A stretch of DNA of 64,000 bases from Amaurobius ferox (Eukaryota > Arthropoda > Arachnida > Araneae > Amaurobiidae), in contig OX578136.1 of assembly GCA_951213105.1 (NCBI GenBank), positions 69,177,230 to 69,241,229 of the forward strand, given 5' to 3'. A program made the translations under genes and the position numbers. The notes below the pieces were generated by a model. It saw nothing but the letters and a program-made list of their open reading frames with translations, had not been told where the DNA came from and did no database searches. Below, one piece after another: positions 24,955-36,479 of the stretch. Position 1 is the stretch's first letter. Every line of letters starts with the position of its first letter.

Positions 24955-26200
24955 GCAACATACCCGTTCTTCGTACAGAGTGTATAATATAAAGAAACTT
25001 AAAATTTACAATCATGTGCAAATTCATATAGTATACCAAATTGCATTTTCAATCAAAATATTCAGTTGAAATATTTAATTTAATGCTCCTAAAAAAAGTT
25101 TAAGAGTCTCTGTTCTCGCTATACAAAATTATCTTCACGTGCAAATCTTAAGAATTAAGGCATCCTGGACCCCTTTTGTAAGCAAATTTACAAAAAATAT
25201 GGAATTGAATCTATGTATGTAAAATAAAAGCGATAAATTGTATGGGATCCATACTAATTATATACGAGATTATTAGAAGATATAACCTGTATTAGTAGAT
25301 TACATGTATAAATTGAAAATATCAATAAACCCGTTTTCTTTAAACCTGAAGGCAGTAATTGATTCTAGTATATTCCAAAGTGAAAGTGCTAAAATCATAT
25401 GGGAAGATATACCCGTACTACTTATAATGTCATAGATTAGAAGATATGTCTGAGTGTTAGTAGAAGATTACCCGCATTACAATATGGGTCTAAAAATTTT
25501 GGCCAAAATAAAACAGATGACGTAATAAATTGAAATTATCAATAATCCCCCTAATCTTTACATTAGAAGGCCGACCTGTACTACTTATATTCTCTAAATT
25601 AGAAGATATACCGGTGCATGTGTAGAAGATTTCTCGTACAACGTTCAATATATGAGTTTCAACATTTTTACCGCAATAAAATAATGGCATAATAGCTTGA
25701 AAATATTAATAATCTCTGAATCAATAATCCCCGAAAATATCAATAATAATAATGTTTAAACCTGAAGACCATAATTGATATTATCCAGTCAAAAATGGAA
25801 TGGCAATGAAATTCGTTTTATATATATATATATATCTTCATTATTTAAATCGGAAAAGATTTAATAAAAAATGTCTCCCGCATAAACACACTGGATTTTA
25901 TATATTTCAAGCTATTTTTAGAAGACAAACATTTTTATCAATTTGGTGACATTTTTAAAACTCGCTAAATGTGTTACTAAGTAGGACGGTTGGATTGACA
26001 CATAAATGCTAACGAAACATCATTTCAGTACTTTCTTCAAACAAAACAAAATACATTTCATTGATTTGCGTTATTTGCATCAATTTAGCGACATTTCCGT
26101 CAATTTGGCAACATTTAAGAAAAGTTGCCAAGTTAGCGATATCCCGGCAAATTAGCTGCTCTGAATTTGCAGATCTTCATAAAACATCCTGATCCCTTTT
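24955..26200 (+). repeat. Dispersed A/T-rich repeat R3, copy a
   Basis: It shares long collinear stretches with 42560-43870: 'tttgtaagcaaatttacaaaaa', 'agatataacctgtattagtag', 'ctgaaggcagtaattgatt' and 'caataatccccgaaaatat'. Its left edge reads 'actagcaacatacccgttctt'. It is non-coding and unclassified. Confidence 0.65.
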
Positions 26201-26209
26201 GCATATATT

Positions 26210-26342
26210 AACAGATCGCCTCAATAGCCTACTAAAATTTCATTTTGATAAAGTTGTTTTCACAGCAGTTATCGTGCAAACGGATAGACAGACAGAATGA
26301 ACAAATTCATAAACATTTTTCAACTATGTTGGAAAGTGTTAA
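26210..26342 (+). mobile_element. TTAA-type element, terminal fragment (copy G)
   Basis: Only the right terminal ~130 bp of the family is present: 'actaaaatttcattttgata', 'cagcagttatcgtgcaaacgg', a gacagaca run, and 'aaacatttttcaact...gaaagtgttaa'. Confidence 0.65.
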
Positions 26343-26379
26343 AAAACACTTTTTACAACGAAAGTATGAAAACTTGAGC

Positions 26380-26382
26380 AAC

Positions 26383-26416
<34 letters not shown>
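26380..26416. repeat. (TA)n microsatellite
   Basis: Short uninterrupted TA tract. Confidence 0.95.
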
Positions 26417-26418
<2 letters not shown>

Positions 26419-26574
26419 TATATAGCACAAATATATCGTATTTCATTATTATCATTATAAATTTACATTATTATTTTATCTGTGCTTAAATATGTTGCTC
26501 AAGATTTCCTTAATAGACAGTCTGTTTTGCATTATACGTATTATATGAAATGTAATTTTGGTAGTTTTTAGATT

Positions 26575-26925
26575 TTATAAAATATATATGATATGTATTG
26601 AAGGAATGTATGGAGTTCGCAAATAAAAAAACGAGTTTCCTTCTGATTGAGACGACATTGGTACCACATTAAAGAACTCTCCGTTGGTTGAGGCAAGAGT
26701 GTTGTACTTCGAGGTCCGGCGTATGATCTTAGATGCCACCGAGAAACTATCCATATATCTATGAGGAGAAGAGTACGGACAATCCGTAAGTCCGAATATC
26801 CATCTGAAAGGAGACGTGTCAGGAGGTAGGTTACTGTGGCTACCACCCCCATTGAGTACCAGTCTAAAAACCTGGTGTCTTGAGACCAACAAGCGCTGAA
26901 ATAGCTCGTTATTTACATGGGCCAT
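26575..26925 (-). other. Unrecognised 116-codon open frame in a locally G/C-richer island
   Basis: The ~300 bp at 26630-26930 are less A/T-rich than their surroundings and hold a 116-codon open frame, plus an overlapping 94-codon frame in another phase. The predicted sequence has no motif I recognise. It could be an exon, part of a transposon or chance. I would not call it a gene on this evidence. Confidence 0.2.
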
Positions 26926-28219
26926 TTGACCTTGGGCTTATTATGGGAATTTTTTAACAAGTGAAATTAGCAAAACTACAATAGAACTATCGTAAGACTT
27001 TTAATTGAAATTGAGAGTTTGGTATTATTTCAGGTTTTCTTAATTTAAAGCTATACACTGTATCTAAGGATAACATACGAAAAACAAAGTCAAATTATTA
27101 ATTCTGATTTTAACAATAAAAAATCAGAAGAAAAATGACCCAATGTGTGTCTCAACACTGTCGCTGACACTATTTTAATATTTATTTGGTTTAGTTTATC
27201 AGACACACAGCCAATTACTTATATCCTGGAGGCAAAAATTGCCAACTGCTGTGATTCGTAGAGCAATTAATCATAACTTTTTTCATTGCTTAATACGAAT
27301 GATTTAATGTCACCCAAGAGTGGAAGAAGTTGCTAGATATCTATTCTATTAAATTTCTAAATAATCGAGAATCTTCAGAGAGTGTGCAAGTGGGTAAGAC
27401 TTACTAGAATAATTTATGTAGATGATTTTTTTTGAAGAACATTATTAAAGGAAGAAATGTATTATGTATTTTTCACTTAAGACAGAAAACAAATGAATAC
27501 TAATAGTCAATATAAAAAAATTGATCTATGGATAATTAATAGAGAATGATGTGTATATGTTGATAACCAGAAAAAAATAAATTATCTGAATTTTGTTAGT
27601 AAACGGAGAAATTTCGGCGTTTGAGTTGCCACTTGCTTTTCTGTTATTTTCAAGGAGTTTTTTCCCACAGTGCACAGATAAAATATTACATTATCTTACT
27701 TAAAACAAAATATTGCATTAAATTTTAACGATACAAAATGTAATATCAGAAGAAACATACTCTAATCTACACTTTAACATTAACTCTGATGCTACTTTTA
27801 ATATCCATTAAGCCTAGTTACTCTAACACATGATCCAATTACTTTGATCCTGAGGGTAAATAGCTTTCAACTGCCATAATTGGTAGAGCAATTAATGACA
27901 CCGAGCATAATACGAATTACTTAATACTACCCAAGAGTGGTATAATGTTAATAGTTAACCTATTGCATCAAATCCCTTAATACGTGCAAATCTTTGTAAT
28001 ATCCAACAGTGGAAGAATTGTTAGGGTAAATTCTATAGCTTATTTTAATAAAGAAATTAGATGTTTAAAAACTATGTGCGATATGCAATATTTAAGTAAA
28101 AAACTAATTAAATATTTCTGGTATTTAATATAAAAAATCGAATTCTATTAATAAATGGAAAACATATTTTTGATAAATGGAATATTCTGTTAATTGGAAA
28201 CGTGCTGCTGATAAATTAA

Positions 28220-29273
28220 ACAAGAAAGATCAATCATGCATAAAGTATTGATTATGAAACACTTTCCAACCGAAATGCAATTTTATTTAAACATCTCTAA
28301 AATATGATACATTCAGTAGTGATATTTTTAAAATTATCGCAAAAATTATCACAATACTATAATAGTTTATTTTATTTAAAAACGTAAAACCATGGAGGTA
28401 AGATTACTTTCGAACTCCATTCTTTAAACTTCTTCAAAAAAGCAAAAATATAGAATCGTCTGCTTCTCTATGTAAAATCGATGAATGTTTCATTCATATC
28501 AGCTATATTGCAGACTCCAGAGCAAAATAATTTTGCGTTCAAGAAATTCAGCAATTCTTATACAACTCATCTTACAGCTTAATGTGTTTACATTCTCCGT
28601 AAGTGAAAAAATTAGACTCCGTTGTAGAAGTAATTAAAGTTTGATGATCATTTAAACTCAAATATACTGTAAATGCGTTGTTTCAATATGTAGATGCACG
28701 GAATTCAAGCAAAAATAAAGCGGTTTTAGGACGGATACAACACTAAATATAAATTGAAAAGAACTTTATAAGTCACGATTTTGACACAATATGCATGCCA
28801 TATTATATTTTGAAGTGGGTCACGTGATCTCTTCCTACAATGAATGTAATTATTATTTTAAATTTTATTTAAAAAATACGGAGTATATTTTCTGAAATTT
28901 TTTTTATATATTTTATGTGATAATTTAAATATTTCCTAAAACTTTCGAAGCAATTTGTGACTTTTAAATTAACTTAAAAATGTTTGAAAAATTAGGTCCC
29001 ATAGGGTTCAATGTATTTCATTTTTCCAACCCGGGTTCAATCCAAAACAGATTGGATGATATTATTCATTTACATTCCCGTAGGTTCCACAGACCGTCTG
29101 AACAACATACTAAAATTTTACTCTGATAAAGTCATTTTTACGGCATTTATCGTGATAACGGACAGACAGATAGACAGACAGACAGAATGAACAAAGTCAT
29201 AAACACTTTTCAAACAGACAGATTGAACAAAGTGAACAAAGACATAAACACTTTTCAACAATGTTGTAAAGTG
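28220..29273 (+). mobile_element. TTAA-flanked element, copy C (shortened)
   Basis: It starts after TTAA (28216-28219) and ends 'GTTGTAAAGTG' at 29273. It has one internal ~150-bp segment and a duplicated gacagaca/'gaacaaag' block near its right end. It is the left member of a tandem pair with D. Confidence 0.8.
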
Positions 29274-29277
29274 GTAA

Positions 29278-30546
29278 CAAGAAAGATCAATCATGCTTAA
29301 AGCATTGATTATGAAACACTTTCCAACTTCAATGCAATTTTATTTAAACATGTCTAAAATGCAATACATTCCTCGGTAATATTTTAAAACTTATCACAAT
29401 AGTACATTAATTTATTATATTTGAAAACTTAAACCTTCATCGATAAAAATGAACTTCATTAAAATAACGTCATTGAATTATATATTGCCTTGTTTAAACA
29501 TCTCTAAAATGCGATACATTCCTCGGAAATATTTTTAAAACTATCATGATACTACGATAATTTATTATATTTGAAAACTTCATCGAAAACAACTGAAATT
29601 CATTCAAATGACGTCATAGAAAAAATAACACGCCTGGATCTCTCTATAAAAACAGCATTTTATTCATAACATTTTCCCATTCATGTCATTCATAAGAATA
29701 CTATGATAATTTATTTTATTTAAAAATTAAGACCATGGAGCTACACGTAATTAAACTCTATGCGTAAAACTTCATCGAAAAAATCGTCCTTCTGTTTGTA
29801 AAATCAATGAATATTTGATTCATATCAGCTATACAGACTCCATGAACTAAATGATTTTGTGTTAAAGAAATACAGCAATTCTAATACAGCTCATTCTACA
29901 TATTTTGCTGTTTACATTTTACATAAGTGAAAAATAGGCTTCGTTGTAGAAATAATCAAATTTGGATGAGCATTTAAACTCAAATATATTGTAATTTCGT
30001 TGTTTCAGAATGTGGATGCACAGAATTTATGCAAAAATTAAGTGATTTTAGGACGGATACAACACTCAATATGAATTAAAAAGAACTTAGAAATCACGAT
30101 TTTGAGACAAGATGGATGCCATATATTATTTTGAAGTGGGTCACGTGATCGCTTCATATAAGAGGTGTTATTATTATTTTAATTTTTATTTAAAAAACTA
30201 CTGAATATATTTCGCTAAATTTTTTTTATATATTTTATGGAACAATTTGAATATTACCTAAAATTTTCGAAGCAATTTGTGAATTTTAAATCCGCTTAAA
30301 AATGTTTGAAAAATTAAGTCCTACAGGGTTCAATATATTTCATTTTTTCAACCCGGGTTCAATCCAAAACTAATTGGATGATATTATTGATTTATATTCC
30401 CATAGGTCCTACAGACCGTCTGAACAACATACTAAAATTTCATTTTGATTAAGTCATTTGTACGGCAGTTATCGTGCTAACGGGCAGATAGACAGACAGA
30501 CAGAATGAACAAAGTCATAAACACTTTTCAACTTTGTTGTAAAGTG
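29278..30546 (+). mobile_element. TTAA-flanked element, copy D
   Basis: It starts 'CAAGAAAGATC' directly after a single 4-bp GTAA spacer and ends 'TAAAGTG' before TTAA at 30547-30550. All family landmarks are present, with two internal ~150-bp segments. Confidence 0.83.
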
Positions 30547-31082
30547 TTAAAAAGACATTACGAAACGGCATTATGTTAATAAATGAGATCCTGCTGTTAA
30601 TAAATGAAAAAAAATGAACAGATGATTTGTTAACTAACATTAAATCTTTGACGTCTGTGTTTTTTATTAAGTAAATGACTACATCAAATATTTAGAATAC
30701 AAAAAGCAAGATGAGCAGACGAATGTGTACTTTAACATTACCTCTGACGCTACTTTTAATATCCATTTGACTTAGTTAATTCGACATACGATCCAATTAC
30801 TTAAATTCTCGGGGCAAGTAATTTTCAACTGCCATAATTTGTAGAACAATTAATGATAAAGTTTTTTACCTAGCCTGATACGAAAGACTTAATATCACCC
30901 TGGAGTGGTATAAAGCGGATAGCTTATCTGTTACATTAAATCTATTAATGGTTGAAAATCCTTAATAGGCAAGTTTTGAAGAATTGTTACATTATTCAAT
31001 TATGTATATATGTTTTTTGGTAAAACAGAACATTACTAAGGGACATAAATGTATTATGCATGTATTACATAAGTAAAAGTTA

Positions 31083-31105
31083 TTATATATATATATATAT
31101 ATATA
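31083..31105. repeat. (TA)n microsatellite
   Basis: TA tract on the left side of the palindromic MITE. Confidence 0.95.
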
Positions 31106-31456
31106 TGTTACCGGCAATGTATGAAATGCCGGCATTCTATATAATATCTAGGCATTTTATCGAATACCGGCCGTTTTTAGGCAATGTATGAAATATAAGA
31201 ATTATTATATACTTTCCCTAGGCATTGTAAATAATACCTAGGCATTCTATAGAATAACAAATGCTATTTAGGCAAAATATGAAAAATGGAATGAATCGGA
31301 GATGTATTTCATCTTTCCGGTTTGTCATTTGGCATTCTATAGAATGCCTAGGAAATCTGTGAAATGTTAATCGTTTCATAGATTGCCGATCAGTTTTCGG
31401 TATTCTATATAATGCCCAGGTATTCTATAGAATGCCGGCTTTCATACATTGCCGGT

Positions 31457-31460
<4 letters not shown>
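31106..31460. mobile_element. Palindromic MITE, 355 bp, in a (TA)n tract
   Basis: The two ends are inverted repeats of about 36 bp with one gap. Both read inwards from 'TGTTACCGGCAATGTATGAA', and the left and right copies meet (TA)n on the outside, consistent with a TA target duplication. Inside, the self-complementary motif 'GGCATTCTATAGAATGCC' and variants recur at least four times, so most of the element can fold on itself. No ORF. It looks like a non-autonomous DNA transposon of unknown superfamily. Confidence 0.85.

Positions 31461-31496
<36 letters not shown>
31461..31496. repeat. (TA)n microsatellite
   Basis: TA tract on the right side of the palindromic MITE. Confidence 0.95.
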
Positions 31497-31498
<2 letters not shown>

Positions 31499-34015
31499 AA
31501 AAAAAGGTTTGAAGATCCAATGAAAGAAAAGTGAGAATCTGTAACACGAAAATTCAAATATCTAACAGGCTTACGAAATAAAAGGATAAATCAACAAATC
31601 TTCAAGCAAATGGAAAATATATATATATTATTTTTGTACATTTTTTTTACTTACATTAATACATAAGTAAAAATATAATACACTTGGGTACTCAATACAA
31701 ATATAAAAATTGAAATGTTAATTATAGGAGTTAATTGTTTATAGATGTAAATAAGAAAATGATATTGTGTTTAAAAACTGGAAAACATGCTTTTGGTGAA
31801 CGAAATGAATAAATTGAAATTCTGTTAATTACGGAATATTATGAAAAAAGGAAAACTTTTGACGTCTGAGCAATTAATTCAAAAAATGCACATTTTACAT
31901 ATGAATGCAAAAAGCACACCAAGTGATTACATCACATTTTAATGATATAAAATGCAAAAACAACAAAAAGGTGACTAGATCTACATTTCAACACTACTTC
32001 AACATGGACGCTAATTTTAATATCTATATGGTCCAATTTGTTTGACATATTATCCAATCAGTTAAGTCTTGAGGGAATTAACTCTCAATTGCTCTAAATT
32101 GTAGAACAATTAATGATAAATTATTTTACCTAGCCAGATACGAATGACTAAATACTACCCTGAAGCGATATAAAGTGGATAGCTGCATCTATTACATCAC
32201 AACTTTAGACGATCAAAAATATTTGTAACATGCAAGTGTGAAATAATTGTTGGAATAAATTCTATAGATGAGTTTTGGTAAAACAGAACATTAGTATAGC
32301 ACACAAATGTATTGTTTGTTGCATGTATTACGTATTAAATTGTTCGTATATTTGTGTAAGTATTATACATTCCATCGATTATATATTTGTGTATGAATTA
32401 TATATTAAATTGATTATATATTACATAACTAAAATAGAGCAATTTAATTCTGGTATTCATTGCAAAATTAAGTTGTTAATTAAAAGAGGACAGGTTGTTG
32501 ATAAAGGGAAACAAAAAATGTATTTATGTTTAGAAATACGAAAAAAAAAATAGAAATCTGTTAGGAATGGAAAAAAATCCTTTGCATCTGGGCAGTCACT
32601 ATTTTTTCTGTTATTTGCAAGAATTTTTCGAACACTGCCTATTTTACATATGAATATGAAAAGCAAATCGAGTGATTACAGCAAATCAAGAAGAGCAGAA
32701 AGATGGACCAGATTTACATTTCAACATTTCTTCAACATTGACGTTTCTTTTAATATCCATCTGGTCTAGTTAATCTGACACACAATCCAATCAATTAAAT
32801 CCTGGGGGGGGGGGGCATATAACTTTCACCTGTTTTAAAGTTTAGAGCAATCAATGATTAATTATGTCAACCCGCTATACGAATGACTTAATATCACCCT
32901 GGACTGATATAAATGGATAGTTATAGCTATTGCATTAAAAGTCTTGATGACCTGAAATCTTTATAACAGACAAGCTTGGAAAAATACATGGAATACATTC
33001 TGTAGATTATTGGTTAATGTATTGCTAAGTTAAAAATATAAAGTTATTATGCAATTATTTCAATGATACAAAATGCAAGAAAAAGAGAAAAATGGACTAG
33101 ATCTACATTTCAACATTTCTTCAAAATTGGCGTTGCTTTTAATATCCACCTATCTCTAGTTAATCTGACAGATAATCCAATCAATTAAATCGTGGGGGAC
33201 GCATAACTTTCAACTGCCATAAATTGTAGAGCAATTAATGATACATTTTTTCGACCAACTTGATACGAATGACTTAATATTACACTGAAGTGAAATCTAT
33301 ATCTATTACACTAAAACTCTTGATGGCCGAAAATCTCTGCAATTTACAAACATGGAAGAATTGTTGGAATAAATTCTGTACATGTTTTTTTGTAAATAAA
33401 ACATGATTAAAGGATGCAACTATATTGTATACGTATTGTTTAATTAAAAATATATAGTTATTATGCATTTCATCTAGATTTTGAAATGTAGTGTTACGTA
33501 TTATTTTACCTGAATAATTCGGTGTATATTGTTCTGGCATTAAATATTCACTTAATATTCATATTTTTATTTGCACATGTTTACAAGGGCTGTTATTTAC
33601 ATTCATATTGTTTGTCATCGATAGCATTTTACTGTTCTGTTACTATGCAATTATTTTAACGAAACAAAATGCAAGAAAAACAGAAAGATGGACTAGATCT
33701 GCATTTCAATATTTTTTCAAACTTGGCGTTGCTTTTAATATCCATCTGGTCAAGTTAATAGGATACACAATCCAGTCCATTATATCCTGAGAGACATATA
33801 ACTTTCAACTGCCATAAATTGTAGAGTAATTAATGACAAATTATTTCAACCAACTTGATACGAATGATTTAATATTACCCTGGAGTGATATAAAGAGGAC
33901 AGCTAAATTTATTACACTAAAACACTTCATGGTCGAAAAACTCTGCAACTTATGTGGAAGCATTGTTGTAATTAATTTTGTACCTGATTTTTTGTAAAGT
34001 GAACATTATTAAATT

Positions 34016-34545
34016 ATGCAATTATATTGTATGCGTATTGCTTAATTAAGAATATATAGTTATTATGCATTTCATCTTGTTTTTGGAAAGGAATGTTATA
34101 TATTATTTTTCCTGGATAATTCTTTATATGTTGTTGTGGCATTAAATTTCCACTTATTGAGGTGCAAGATATTAAAAATAAAAAATAACATGTGTAGAGA
34201 TCAATACATCCCAATACAACATTTTATCTTCTATAAGTATTTATACATACAAAGGATGTTATTTACATTTATATTATTTGTCATAGCCAGCATTTTACTG
34301 TTCTGTACCTTATTACAAATTAAATTAACATAAAATATACAATTATGAATTTGTTATGAGTTTGTCCGTTTTGAGAGAAAACAGCACATTTACTATCGTT
34401 AGGGAGATATAAGATATTTTGATATCATCGTAGTAGGCCTTGTGGATTCCATGCGAAGATTAAGTATTATAGGTGCTAGTAGTATTTGTTATCTTCTCAA
34501 CGCATAACCATTGCTTCAATATGGTTAAGCATCACTACCGTTTTT
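34016..34545. other. A/T-rich spacer, no gene seen
   Basis: Tail of the tandem array and unique A/T-rich sequence. Segments of 33420-33620 and 34020-34280 resemble each other ('tgcatttcatct', 'ataattc'), as expected for array units. Confidence 0.45.
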
Positions 34546-34549
34546 TTAA

Positions 34550-35838
34550 CACTTTACAACAAAGTTGAAAAGAGTTTATGAGTTTGTTCATTCTGTCTGT
34601 CTGTCCGTTGACGCGATAAATGCCGTAAAAATGACTTAATCAAAATGAAATTTTAGCATGTTGTTCAGACTATCTGTAGGACCTATGGGAATATAAATGA
34701 ATAATATCACCCAATTAGTTTTGGATTGAACCGGGGTTGAAAAAATGAAATTCATTGAACTCTATGGGACGTAATTTTTCAAGTATTTTTTATGCGGATT
34801 TGAAATTCACAAATTGCTTCGAAAATTTTAGGTAATATTCAAATTATTCCATAAATTATATAAAAAAATTTCAGCAAAATATATTAAGTAGTTTTTTAAA
34901 TAAAAATTAAAATAATAATTACACCTCTTATATGAAGCGATCACGTGACCATGATATGAAAAGATCACGTGACCCACTTCAAAATGAAATATGGCATCCA
35001 TCTTGTCTCAAAATCGTGATTTTTTAAGTTCGTTTTAATTAATATTGAGCGTTGTATCCGTCCTAAAACCGCTTTATTTTTGCTTAAATTCTGTGCATCT
35101 ACATACTGAAACAACGCAATGACAATATATTTGAGTTTAAATGATAATCTAAATCTGATTATTTCTACAACGAAGCCTATTTTTCACTTATGTAAAATGT
35201 AAACAGCAAAATATGTAGAATGAGTTGTATAGGAATTGCTGTATTTCTTTAACGCAAAATTATTTAGCTCATGGAGTCTGCATACCTGATATAAATGAAA
35301 TATTCATTGCTTTTACAGAGAGAAGGACGATTTTTTTCGATGAAATTTTAAGCAGAGTTTAATTACTTGTAGCTCCATGGTCTTAAATTTCTAAATAAAA
35401 TAAATTATTATAGTACTGTGATGAATGAAATGAATGGGAAAATGTTATGAATGAAATGTTGTTTTTATAGAGAGAGCCAGGCGTGTTATTTTTTCTATGA
35501 CGTCATTTGAATGAATTTCAGTTGTTGTCGATGATGTTTTCAAATATAATAAATTATTGCAGTATTATGATAATTTTAAAAATATTACCGTGGAATGTAT
35601 CGCATTTTATAGATGTTTAAACCAGGAAATTTATATTTCAATGCCGTTATTTGAATGAAGTTCATTTTTTTCGATGAAGGCTTAAGTTTGCAAATATAAT
35701 AATGTAATGTAGTGTTGTGATAAGTTTTAAAAGATTACCGAGGAATGTATAGCATTTTAGAGATGTTTAAATAAAAAATTGCTATGAAGTTGGAAAGTAT
35801 TTCATAATCAATGCTTTAAGCATGATTGATCTTACTTG
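34550..35838 (-). mobile_element. TTAA-flanked element, copy E
   Basis: It begins 'CACTTTACAACAAAGTTG' after TTAA (34546-34549) and ends 'GATCTTACTTG' at 35838, where the flank reads TTTA, probably a mutated TTAA. It has the usual hairpins and two internal segments, and no ORF. Confidence 0.8.
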
Positions 35839-35970
35839 TTTACATTTTAGTTAAACCAGTGCAGAAACCAAAATTTCAGTAAGGAAATGCGACCGAGTGA
35901 AAAATCGTGTTTCCATGTTCGGGAGAGTTTTCCCACTGTGTGAAAAATCGCGATGATGACGAAAAAACAA

Positions 35971-36319
35971 TGTGATTGTAATATTTTATAGTTTATCTAT
36001 TTTTAAAGAAGAAACACTTCTATCTAGTAACCATGAATAAAGATTCCGAGTCAAAGAAGAATAACGAATTACACAAGAAGACATAACTAATTTTGATAAA
36101 GGGAAAGCCAATTTTAATACTGCATCAAAACATTGTACATTCTGTCGCGTTCCAATTTCCAACTTTCCCTGAATCTACAGGTTCAATTCTTTTTAATGCC
36201 ACGCGCTTACGCATTCTCAGGTTTGGTGGCATAACCCAGCGTTGCCGGATTCGAACACTGCTGAATTGTAGTACAAATTAATTCTCCCTCTGAGTAAAAT
36301 GCCAAGAGTTCACGACACA
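35971..36319 (-). repeat. BEL/Pao long terminal repeat (3' LTR)
   Basis: About 310 bp align well with 40600-40918, with shared 'ataacgaattacacaaga', 'ctacaggttca', 'cgcattctcag' and 'ctccctctgagtaaaa'. On the minus strand the LTR starts TGTG... The left edge is uncertain: I am confident from about 36005, and 35971 is the nearest plausible TG. The two LTRs differ at many positions, so the insertion is old. Confidence 0.72.
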
Positions 36320-36479
36320 TTTCCACCTTTGAGCTATGTCTTAAGAGCTTAAACAAATGAAGTAACTTTTTCACTTTGGGTCCTTAAAAGGATTCATGTT
36401 GAACAAGTCCTAATAAAACGATTTCAACCTTTTTAACTTAAGTCGCAGTGAGATTACCTGGACTTCTATTTTCTTTCTT

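Larger units (their letters stand above)
27150..34015 (+). repeat. Diverged tandem array, ~600-bp-class units
   Basis: Seven recognisable units share the order 'ttttaatatccat...', 'gacacacaatccaat', 'tttcaactgccataa', 'gtagagcaattaatga', 'gatacgaatgacttaatat.accctgg' and 'gaagaattgttggaataaattct'. The first landmark falls at about 27173, 27796, 30754, 32014, 32748, 33136 and 33732. Subtracting the TTAA elements at 28220-30546, the second spacing becomes ~629 bp, matching the first (623 bp). Later spacings vary (1260, 734, 388, 596) because of a MITE, TA tracts and deletions. It has no coding capacity and behaves like an old satellite. Confidence 0.8.

Noticed and set aside
27150..34015. CRISPR-like array
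   Set aside because: Units are ~600 bp and diverged, without short identical repeats and unique spacers. The context is eukaryotic satellite-like DNA.
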